Shown here: piece after piece, positions 1 through 6,053 of the stretch
Layout: each line of letters begins with the position of its first letter
Position numbering within the stretch: the stretch's first letter is position 1
NCBI GenBank assembly: GCA_964517355.1
Contig: CAZFCK010000242.1
Span: 1 to 7,020 of the forward strand
Direction of reading: 5' to 3'
Origin: CAZFCK01 sp964517355
GTDB taxonomy: Bacteria > Desulfobacterota > Desulfovibrionia > Desulfovibrionales > Desulfovibrionaceae
Length of the DNA: 7,020 bases
Made by a program: the position numbers and the translations under genes
Notes under the pieces: model-generated
Databases searched by the model: none
Told to the model about the DNA's origin: nothing
What the model saw: only the letters and a program-made list of their open reading frames with translations

Positions 1-24
1 AAACAATTTCCAATTGTTCCAGGG
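1..24. repeat. Right half of a palindrome at the left window edge
   Basis: Positions 2-8 (AACAATT) and 12-18 (AATTGTT) are perfect inverted repeats around a TCC spacer. The flank on the right continues as CCAGGG. The first 15 bases recur exactly as the last 15 bases of the window, and the flanking CCCTG at 7001-7005 pairs with CAGGG at 20-24. The right edge therefore carries the left arm of the same structure. It could be a dispersed palindromic repeat or one site seen twice in a circular sequence. No gene overlaps it. Confidence 0.6.
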
Positions 25-33
25 AAATGCATA

Positions 34-73
34 AGAGCATCTAGCGCTTTTCAAACGTGAGATGCTCTAGGAC
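34..73 (+). repeat. GAGCAT-type hairpin repeat, copy 1
   Basis: AGAGCATCT (34-42) and AGATGCTCT (60-68) form a perfect 9-bp inverted repeat with a 17-nt loop. The loop contains TTTCAAACG (49-57). The right arm runs on as ATGCTCTAGGAC (62-73). A second element at 2300-2329 shares both of these blocks in the same order and orientation, so this is a repeat family and not a chance stem. It lies about 55 bp upstream of the sulfotransferase start. A REP- or MITE-like dispersed element is the best reading; it could also act as a terminator for a gene lying to the left. Confidence 0.65.
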
Positions 74-129
74 CGGTGAGGGAAAGCCCGGACATCAAGT
101 AAAACGGTTCACCACAGAGGAGGACGCCA

Positions 130-1287
130 ATGGGAATTAAGCTCGCTTCACAGCCGCTTATGGACAGCGCCGTCGAGGCTTCCGGTCTTGACGATTTCGG
201 GGGGCGCACCTTTGAGCCCGGACTCGAAGCGCTCATCGAGTCTTTAAACAACGATCTGGATCTGGCCGAAGGCGTTGCCGGATTTTTCCAGCAGGTGATC
301 ACCCAGATCTTCATCAACCGGCTGCAGGTTACCCAGTTGACGAAAGAGCACCCGGAAATCCTGGATGAGGAAATCGAAGCCCCGATTTTTATCGTGGGAC
401 TGCCCAGAAGCGCCACCACAATTACCCAAACCTTGATGGCCCATGACCCGTTGTCCCGGTTTCTGAGAAATTATGAAAGCACGGGCGCTGTCTGCCCTCC
501 CCCCGGTTTGATGCCCACGATGCCGGACCCCCGAATTCAGGCGGGATACGAAGTCATGGAGAGACTGTTCTCCTTGGGGCCTGAACTGAGAGGGATAAAC
601 GGGATAAACTTCATGGCGCAGGGCACCGCGGAGTGTCAGAACCTCATGGCGCATGAATTCGTGCATATCGGCTGGAGTTGCGGGTCAAGCCTCTTCGGCC
701 ACGGGGATTGGGTGGGAGAATGCGACATGACCGTTGCCTATGCCTGGCACAAACGTCTGCTTCAGATGTTCCAGTGGACCATGCCCAACGAGCGCTGGGT
801 GCTCAAGGCGCCCATGCACCTGTTTGGTCTGGAAACCCTTTTGGCGACCTATCCTGACGCCAGAATCGTGTTTACCCATCGTGACCCCTTTGAAGCCATG
901 GTTTCCGGGGTCAGCATGATGTGTCACTGGACCAGGCTCACCACCGGTCAGGCGGACATCCCGGCCATAGCCGAATGGTACCCCGCCCTTTGGGCCAAGG
1001 CGTTGCAAAAGGCCATGGCCGCCCGGGACCATTTGCGGGATGCGCAGATTTTCGATGTTTTCCACAAAGACCTGACCCAGGACCCAGTGGGATCGATGGA
1101 AAAGATATACGAACACTTTGCTATCCCCTTCAGCCGGACGACCCAAAAAAGGATGCGGATTTGGCTGCGGGACAACCCCCGTTCCTCATTCGGCAAGCAC
1201 CTCTGCAATGCCGCGGAACTGGGAATGGAGCCGAATCGTGAATATGAACGATTCAGCTTTTATATCGACCGGTTTGATTTATCATGA
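130..1287 (+). CDS. PAPS-dependent sulfotransferase family protein (Sulfotransfer_3 type)
   Basis: This is a 385-residue cytosolic protein that probably transfers a sulfuryl group from PAPS to an alcohol or amine of an unknown acceptor. Residues 85-99, with the core GLPRSATT, match the 5'-phosphosulfate-binding loop. Residues 223-259 hold WVLKAPMHL and then the 3'-phosphate-binding strand and helix, with FTHRDP (R251) and S259. K226 and H230 are candidate active-site residues. The loop usually reads PRSGTT; here Gly is replaced by Ala (A95). The N-terminal 80 residues are a helical region common in this subfamily, and overall length fits its usual 350-400. There is no signal peptide or membrane segment. 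The ATG at 130 follows AGAGGAGGA (116-124) at good spacing. The gene stands alone, converges on the DUF169 gene and is followed by a strong hairpin. The family call is firm; the acceptor is unknown. Confidence 0.9.
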   Translation: MGIKLASQPLMDSAVEASGLDDFGGRTFEPGLEALIESLNNDLDLAEGVAGFFQQVITQIFINRLQVTQLTKEHPEILDEEIEAPIFIVGLPRSATTITQTLMAHDPLSRFLRNYESTGAVCPPPGLMPTMPDPRIQAGYEVMERLFSLGPELRGINGINFMAQGTAECQNLMAHEFVHIGWSCGSSLFGHGDWVGECDMTVAYAWHKRLLQMFQWTMPNERWVLKAPMHLFGLETLLATYPDARIVFTHRDPFEAMVSGVSMMCHWTRLTTGQADIPAIAEWYPALWAKALQKAMAARDHLRDAQIFDVFHKDLTQDPVGSMEKIYEHFAIPFSRTTQKRMRIWLRDNPRSSFGKHLCNAAELGMEPNREYERFSFYIDRFDLS

Positions 1288-1298
1288 AGAAGGAAGAT

Positions 1299-1338
1299 GC
1301 GAGAGGGGAAACCCTTTGAAAAGGGTTTCCCCTCTCGC
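1299..1338 (+). terminator. Long perfect hairpin after the sulfotransferase gene
   Basis: GCGAGAGGGGAAACCCTT (1299-1316) and AAGGGTTTCCCCTCTCGC (1321-1338) are perfect 18-bp complements around a TGAA loop, starting 11 bp after the sulfotransferase stop. No T-run follows (GCTCTCCCC comes next), so it is not a textbook intrinsic terminator on the plus strand. It may still end transcription, stabilise the 3' end or act in both directions between convergent genes. The long GC-rich arms resemble the palindromes scattered between genes in Desulfobacterota genomes; that comparison is from memory, not a search. Confidence 0.7.
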
Positions 1339-1442
1339 GCTCTCCCCTTCCAATACTTCATATTTTGAAAATCTCGAATGATAACAGCAAATTTCGATGC
1401 TTTTTGTTGAAAAATGGTATGAAACAGTCGTTTCCCCGGCGT

Positions 1443-1459
1443 CCAGGGGTTTCCCCTGG
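1443..1459. terminator. Short GC-rich hairpin between convergent genes
   Basis: CCAGGGG (1443-1449) and CCCCTGG (1453-1459) pair perfectly around TTT. It lies 29 bp beyond the stop of the minus-strand DUF169 gene and could serve as its terminator, although no U-tract follows on that strand. It shares the 11-mer GGGTTTCCCCT with the longer hairpin at 1299-1338. The rest of the 201-bp gap (1288-1488) shows no gene or RNA that I recognise. Confidence 0.4.
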
Positions 1460-1488
1460 TCGTCGTGCGGGCGCGAAATCCAGCGACT

Positions 1489-2265
1489 TTATTCCTTTTT
1501 TCTCAACCGGTTCCAAGCCCGGGTGCCCAACAGCGTCCGGGGCCAGGCATCCAGCATTCGCAAAAACAGATCATAGGGCACCGCGTAGCTGAATTCATGT
1601 TTTTTCATATACTTAATACAATTAATGTCAAATCCGCCGATAACCGCTCGTGTTTCTCCCCGCTGCCCGAACTTCCGGGGCCAGGTAACCAGGGCGGCGC
1701 ACCCCATGCCGAAGGGTATCGCAACGGCTTGAGGATTCCGGGTCAGAAACACGGTGAGGGCGTTCAGTCCGATCATACTGTTTCTGGTGGGAAACAACAG
1801 GACGATTTCCGGGGTCTGCCCGGAATCGAACAAGTCCAGAGGCTGGACGACCAGCACATTGCCCCCCGCCTCAGGCGGATTGAGCCCGTCGTAGAATAGT
1901 TTTCCGGTCTCCGGCGAGTCCATATACCGCTCCCCCTCCATTTGCCCGGGAATGCCCGTGGAGACCAGGGCCGGCTCAAACGGCTCGTAATATGATTTGA
2001 AGCCCATGGAAAAGGCCCCGCCCAGGCATCCGTAGCGCTCCCGGTCAAAAAAAGCCGGACAGTTTTTCCTGCGGGCATAGCTTACCTTCGACAGCATACA
2101 TGAACTCCAATCCACTCCATGATCCATTCCCGGAGTCAATTGGTCCAAAGAGGTCTGGCATTTGGGCGAGACCCCTGATTCAGGCGTCTGATCCGTATAA
2201 AACAGGCCCATGGGACCTTCGGTGAGGCCAAGGACATCAAGAAAAGCGTCTATCTTTCGGATCAT
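1489..2265 (-). CDS. DUF169 domain-containing protein
   Basis: This is a 258-residue soluble protein that resembles the DUF169 family (COG2043), which occurs widely in anaerobic bacteria and archaea and has no established biochemical role. The start is placed at 2265 because AAGGAG (2274-2279) sits 8 nt upstream; the open frame runs 15 codons further up, to 2310, but has no comparable site there. Cysteines 36, 56, 69 and 80 lie in the N-terminal third, the last in a CLGGAFSMGF segment. That motif fits the cysteine and GA-rich signature I associate with the family, and the cysteines could bind metal or cofactor. Two more cysteines are at 189 and 216. The C-terminal half alternates strands and helices (for example AIPFGMGCAALV, 182-193). 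There is no signal peptide. It lies 57 bp downstream of the EamA gene on the same strand, so cotranscription is possible. The family call rests on recalled motifs and no function is assigned. Confidence 0.78.
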   Translation of the reverse strand: MIRKIDAFLDVLGLTEGPMGLFYTDQTPESGVSPKCQTSLDQLTPGMDHGVDWSSCMLSKVSYARRKNCPAFFDRERYGCLGGAFSMGFKSYYEPFEPALVSTGIPGQMEGERYMDSPETGKLFYDGLNPPEAGGNVLVVQPLDLFDSGQTPEIVLLFPTRNSMIGLNALTVFLTRNPQAVAIPFGMGCAALVTWPRKFGQRGETRAVIGGFDINCIKYMKKHEFSYAVPYDLFLRMLDAWPRTLLGTRAWNRLRKKE

Positions 2266-2299
2266 GATTTTTACTCCTTGCAACATGGCGCGGCTGTTG

Positions 2300-2329
2300 G
2301 AGCATTTCAAACGATCAATGCTCTAGGAC
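2300..2329 (+). repeat. GAGCAT-type hairpin repeat, copy 2, overlapping the EamA stop codon
   Basis: GAGCAT (2300-2305) and ATGCTC (2318-2323) form a 6-bp inverted repeat. TTTCAAACG (2305-2313) lies in the loop and the right side reads ATGCTCTAGGAC (2318-2329). These two blocks are identical to those of copy 1 at 34-73. Read on the minus strand, the element contributes the last serine codon and the TAG stop of the EamA gene, and then forms a stem in the 57-bp gap before the DUF169 gene. It may work as a terminator, attenuator or RNA stabiliser between the two genes. No T-run follows on the minus strand. Confidence 0.65.
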
Positions 2330-2733
2330 GAGAAGAGGAAAATGGCAATAAACGCACATAAAATGCCCAGACCTTCTTTCAGGGTGATGGGCTCTTTGAG
2401 CAACAGATATCCCAGCGCGACGGTTATCAGGGGCGACAACGCGGTGAACATGGACACCACGGAGACCTTGCCCGACTTGACCGCGAACAAAAATCCCAAG
2501 GCCCCGGCAATCCCGAGCATCCCGGTGGCAAGGGCCAGGCAGACCCCCCTGGCGTCAACCTCCGGCCGGAAATTCAGGATTGCAAGCACAACTCCCCCCA
2601 TGACCAACGCGCCCAGGCTCTCATATACCACGGCGCTCATGGGACTGATGTACCTGGTGGTCAGTTTGGGGACAAATGCCCAGACCCCCCAGCAGATCAG
2701 GGTGACGAACGCAGGCAGCAACCAGGATCTCAT
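2323..2733 (-). CDS. Half-size EamA/DMT-family membrane transporter
   Basis: This is a 136-residue integral inner-membrane protein. Five hydrophobic segments are visible at about residues 5-22, 33-53, 63-85, 91-111 and 117-135, which is the count for one EamA domain. The stretch ending in GYLLLKEPITLKEGLGILC (108-126) is the typical end of such a domain: a helix, LxEP, a short loop and the last helix. Most EamA proteins carry two such domains in about 300 residues, so this single-domain form probably works as a dimer. The likely role is export or uptake of a small metabolite by the drug/metabolite transporter mechanism; the substrate is unknown. AAGGAG (2740-2745) sits 6 nt before the ATG. 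The TAG stop lies inside a repeated hairpin, so the end may have been set by repeat insertion, but the last helix looks complete. It is divergent from the SARP regulator and upstream of the DUF169 gene. Confidence 0.85.
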   Translation of the reverse strand: MRSWLLPAFVTLICWGVWAFVPKLTTRYISPMSAVVYESLGALVMGGVVLAILNFRPEVDARGVCLALATGMLGIAGALGFLFAVKSGKVSVVSMFTALSPLITVALGYLLLKEPITLKEGLGILCAFIAIFLFSS

Positions 2734-2795
2734 AGAGGTTCTCCTTTGTTACGATTGAACAAGCGATCGCATTCAGGCGCACCTTATCCCCCCAC

Positions 2796-2832
2796 CGTCC
2801 CAAAAACGTCCCGGCAACGGGACGGGACGGAC
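2796..2832. promoter_or_regulatory. CGTCCC/GGGACG repeat cluster in the divergent intergenic region
   Basis: CGTCCC occurs at 2796-2801 and 2807-2812, exactly 11 bp apart. The complement GGGACG occurs at 2819-2824 and 2824-2829, followed by a partial copy, GGAC. The inner copies make a 7-bp stem, CGTCCCG with CGGGACG, closed by a GCAA (GNRA-type) tetraloop at 2814-2817. SARP-family activators classically bind short direct repeats spaced about one helical turn (11 bp), so this is a plausible operator for the regulator gene 66 bp downstream. A structured 5' leader is the alternative. I could not find convincing -35/-10 boxes on either strand. Confidence 0.4.
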
Positions 2833-2861
2833 TGCGGATTTGAAATAGTCAAACTCGTATG

Positions 2862-2875
2862 TTTGGTTTACCAAA
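2862..2875. promoter_or_regulatory. Small palindrome just before the regulator's ribosome binding site
   Basis: TTTGGT (2862-2867) and ACCAAA (2870-2875) are perfect inverted repeats around TT. They lie 6 bp before the AGGAG at 2882-2886 that sets the SARP start. It could be an operator half-site pair or a weak leader stem. It is short, and chance is a real alternative. Confidence 0.25.
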
Positions 2876-2897
2876 AAGATCAGGAGAACAAGTCTCG

Positions 2898-5800
2898 ATG
2901 CTCACATGTCAGTTTTTGGGCAGCCCATGTTTTTACATCAATGGCCGGCCTGTCTGGCCGGGCCGCCGGAAAGCGGTCGCCCTGGCCGCCTTTCTTGCAT
3001 TGAACGGAAAAGCCGTATCCAGAGAACGGCTGGCAGACTTGTTTTGGCCTGACTACGACCGGGAAAGCGCCAGGGCCTCGCTGCGCAGGACTCTGTCCGC
3101 CATGGGCAATGTTCTGGGAAAATTCTGGTTTGCCGCGGACAGGGAAGCTGTCCGCTTTATCCCCCACGAACACGTTCAAATTGATGTAATACGGTTTCAA
3201 GCCTTGGCATCCGGGGATACGGCCAGGCCGGACACTCTGGAGCAGGCCGCCCGGATCTACGGCGGTCCTTTTTTATCCGGATTCAGCCTCAACGACGCGC
3301 CCGAATTCGACGACTGGCAGTTTGCCCGGAAAGAGGCCTTGGAGCGGAAATTCATTTCCGTTCTCGAATCTCTCACGAGGATTTACGACAGCTTGGGCAA
3401 TAACGCCAAAGCCATTGAATACGCCTCGGCCTGGGCGGACCTGGACCCGCTCGACGAATCCGCGCACAGGCGCCTGATCCGGCTGTATGACCGCACCGGC
3501 CAAATGGGCCTGGCCCGCCACCAATACGAACGATGCAAACGGGCGCTCGATTCGGAACTGGGCATCCCCCCGGCCCCGGAAACCGCGAGCCTTGCCCGCC
3601 GGGTCCTCAGCCCGGGTGATTTTTCCACCGACAACAGACGCCGCCCCCAATGCGGCCTCCCGGTTCAATCCGGCCCCTTCATCGGCCGGCGCCGGGAACT
3701 AGAGGAGATTGCAACCCGTCTGGCCCTGGGCACCACCAGGTTGCTGACCCTCACAGGCCCCGGGGGCATCGGAAAAACCCGGCTATCCGTGGAAGCGGCC
3801 GCCGCGCTGAAACATCCTTTTCCCATGGGTGTTTATTTTATTCCCCTTGCGGACGTGCCTTCCGTGGACGCATTGGTCGTTTCCCTGTCTGGGATTCTCG
3901 GCCTCAGGGCCGATCACGGCCGAGATGTCCAAAACCAGGTGATGGAATTTTTAGGCCCGCGCAAAATCCTGCTTGTCCTGGACAACCTCGATCATCTGCC
4001 CGAGGCCAGGGAGCTGATATCCCAACTGCTGGACAATGCCGGGCAATTGAGAATACTTGCCACCAGCAGGTCAAGGTTGGGGCTCGACAGGGAGCATCTG
4101 CTCCCCTTGTCCGGCCTGCCCTATCTCCGCGAGGCGCCGGGAGGGGGTAAAGACCTGCTCCAGGCCGCCGGCGATACGGACGGCGTGGCGTTGTTTCTGT
4201 CCGCAGTCCGCAAGGTAAAGCCGGATTTCAAACTGGATGCGGATAATGTCGGCGACATCATCCGCATTTGCAGGCTGACCTCGGGAATTCCCCTGGCCCT
4301 GATTATCGCCGGAGGGTGGGGGGATGTGTTTTCCCCGAGGGACATCGGGGATGAAATCGAAACGGGCATTGATTTCCTGCGGTCCGATCATCCGGACGTG
4401 CCCCCCGGCCACAGGAGTATGCGGACGGTGTTCGACACCTCCTGGAACAGCCTGGAACCGGAGGAACAAGATGTTTTTATGCGGCTTTCAGTGTTCAGGG
4501 GGCTGTTTACCCGGCAGGCCGCGGCCGCCGTCGCCGTCGCCGGAAAGCCGGGAAAAGAGGAGACCGGCCGCATCCTGGCGGCACTGGTCAGGAAATCCCT
4601 TGTCAGGGCCGGTCCCGAATCCGGGACTTTTGAGATCCACTCCCTGCTCATTCAGTATGCCGGGGGAAAACTGCTCCTTTCCGGCGCGATGGAGAAGACC
4701 CTGGACCGCCATGAGCACTATTACCTGGACATGGCCCGGCTCAGCGAAAAAGAGCTGATCGGGCGCCGGATGATGGCCTGCCGTACCGATATGGACACCG
4801 CCTTCGCCAACATTGAACAGGCCTGGCGCCGGGCTGCGAGCAGGGGCGCCATGGACATGGTTTCCCGCTCCGCCACAGGACTTTACATATATTTCGACAT
4901 GCATACCAGGTACCTCGAGGGAGAGCGTTTTTTCCGGGCCGCAATGGAATCGACCTCCCGCCCAGGTTCATCATTCAAACCGGAATCAGCGCCGATCCTG
5001 CTGTGCTGGTTCGATATGCAGGGCCAGAGCGCAAACGCGCCCCCATCCTTCCGGGATATGCAATCGTTCGCCCATGAATGGCTGAGATGGGCCGTTAAGT
5101 CCGCCGATCGCCTGAACCGAGCGCACGCCCTCCTGCTCATGGGCACGATAGCCCACCGCCAAAAAAGATACGACCGCGCCGTCCGGCTGTATCAGTTGAG
5201 TCTCGCCCAGGCCCCTGACGTCGAACAGGCGTTCTGGGTCACCATGCGCATCGGGCTGTGCAGGCGGGCGCAGGGATTGATGGAGCAGGCGCTCCGTCAT
5301 TTCAAAAAGAGCCTCAAAATCGGCAGAAACCTGGGCGATAGCGTAAAAATCGCTTGGTCCCTGGGCAATGTGGGCTCCGCCCACCTGTGCCTCGGAAATT
5401 TGGACGTGGCGAATTCCCTGCTCATGTCGGCGAAAGACGATTTCGAGCGAATCAGGGCGTCAAAGGGAGTGTTGGCCTGCCTGGAAGAGTTGAGCCTGAT
5501 CGCGTTGTTCAACGGGGCGTTCGACCGGGCCTTCCTGCTGGCGGATCGGGCCGTTTGCCTGGCGGATGACGCCGGCCTTGATCATTGTTTTCATCAACGC
5601 GCGACGGCCCTCAAGGGGATGGCCTCGCTCATGGGCGGCGATCCCGACCAAGGCCGGATGTGTTTTCAGACCATTGAAAAAGCGGGGCTTCCCGGGTTTA
5701 CCGCTTGTTTGGGAATGAGCTTCATCGCGGCCCTCAACCGGAATCCGGCTAGGGCCGGCTTTTATGAAAAGGCCGCCCGGAATGTTGTGGAATCAGTGCA

Positions 5801-5993
5801 TAAACCGCAATTCACCGCGCTGCTGGACCTGGCCCAAGCCGCTGTTTTCTTTCAGGATGGAGACACGGCGTCGGCCGCAACAAGTCTTGAAAGGGCCGTT
5901 GGGCATCCCCTTTGCCCCAAGAATCTTGTAAACGCCTGGGACTTCGCCCGCAACCTTGCGTTCCAAATCCGGTCAGCCGCAACGCCCCCGTAA
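2898..5993 (+). CDS. SARP/AfsR-like regulator: wHTH-BTAD, NB-ARC-type STAND ATPase, TPR
   Basis: This is a 1031-residue cytosolic transcription regulator. Residues 1-90 form an OmpR/SARP-like winged helix, with the DNA-binding part around SRERLADLFWPD and ASLRRTLSAM (41-69). Residues 97-240 are the BTAD helical repeat domain, ending in CKRALDSELGIPP. Residues 258-475 are an NTPase: Walker A GPGGIGKT (287-294), Walker B KILLVLDNLD (356-365), sensor ILATSRSRLGL (386-396) and the GLPL-like LTSGIPLAL (460-468). Residues 505-600 look like the winged helix that follows NB-ARC or MalT modules. About six TPR-like repeats fill 739-1003 and probably sense a ligand or partner. The start is placed at 2898 because AGGAG (2882-2886) precedes it and family members begin at MLxxxFLG; the frame extends 13 codons upstream. 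ATP-driven oligomerisation on DNA is the expected mode of this class. Targets are unknown; the divergent EamA-DUF169 pair is the nearest candidate. Confidence 0.92.
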   Translation: MLTCQFLGSPCFYINGRPVWPGRRKAVALAAFLALNGKAVSRERLADLFWPDYDRESARASLRRTLSAMGNVLGKFWFAADREAVRFIPHEHVQIDVIRFQALASGDTARPDTLEQAARIYGGPFLSGFSLNDAPEFDDWQFARKEALERKFISVLESLTRIYDSLGNNAKAIEYASAWADLDPLDESAHRRLIRLYDRTGQMGLARHQYERCKRALDSELGIPPAPETASLARRVLSPGDFSTDNRRRPQCGLPVQSGPFIGRRRELEEIATRLALGTTRLLTLTGPGGIGKTRLSVEAAAALKHPFPMGVYFIPLADVPSVDALVVSLSGILGLRADHGRDVQNQVMEFLGPRKILLVLDNLDHLPEARELISQLLDNAGQLRILATSRSRLGLDREHLLPLSGLPYLREAPGGGKDLLQAAGDTDGVALFLSAVRKVKPDFKLDADNVGDIIRICRLTSGIPLALIIAGGWGDVFSPRDIGDEIETGIDFLRSDHPDVPPGHRSMRTVFDTSWNSLEPEEQDVFMRLSVFRGLFTRQAAAAVAVAGKPGKEETGRILAALVRKSLVRAGPESGTFEIHSLLIQYAGGKLLLSGAMEKTLDRHEHYYLDMARLSEKELIGRRMMACRTDMDTAFANIEQAWRRAASRGAMDMVSRSATGLYIYFDMHTRYLEGERFFRAAMESTSRPGSSFKPESAPILLCWFDMQGQSANAPPSFRDMQSFAHEWLRWAVKSADRLNRAHALLLMGTIAHRQKRYDRAVRLYQLSLAQAPDVEQAFWVTMRIGLCRRAQGLMEQALRHFKKSLKIGRNLGDSVKIAWSLGNVGSAHLCLGNLDVANSLLMSAKDDFERIRASKGVLACLEELSLIALFNGAFDRAFLLADRAVCLADDAGLDHCFHQRATALKGMASLMGGDPDQGRMCFQTIEKAGLPGFTACLGMSFIAALNRNPARAGFYEKAARNVVESVHKPQFTALLDLAQAAVFFQDGDTASAATSLERAVGHPLCPKNLVNAWDFARNLAFQIRSAATPP

Positions 5994-6053
5994 ATGACGG
6001 TCCCCTCCGAACGGCGTTTGTTTATTCCAGGGCATGTCAACGTTGAAACCGGA

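Noticed and set aside
685..1146. Minus-strand open frame of 153 codons inside the sulfotransferase gene
   Set aside because: The plus strand encodes recognisable sulfotransferase motifs across this stretch, so the antisense frame is a shadow of its codon bias.
1465..1899. Plus-strand open frame of 144 codons opposite the DUF169 gene
   Set aside because: Its sequence is low in recognisable structure, it has no ribosome site, and it is antisense to a supported gene.
2342..2758. Plus-strand open frame opposite the EamA gene
   Set aside because: The minus strand gives a coherent five-helix membrane protein with a good ribosome site. The plus frame gives a nondescript polar product.
2763..2770. 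GCGATCGC palindrome, resembling the cyanobacterial HIP1 octamer
   Set aside because: There is one occurrence only and no other cyanobacterial sign in the window, so it is most likely chance.
2840..2868. TTGAAA as a -35 box for the regulator
   Set aside because: No acceptable -10 hexamer lies 16-18 bp downstream.
4121..4904. Several overlapping minus-strand frames inside the regulator gene
   Set aside because: All are antisense shadows of a GC-rich gene whose plus-strand domains are continuous through the region.
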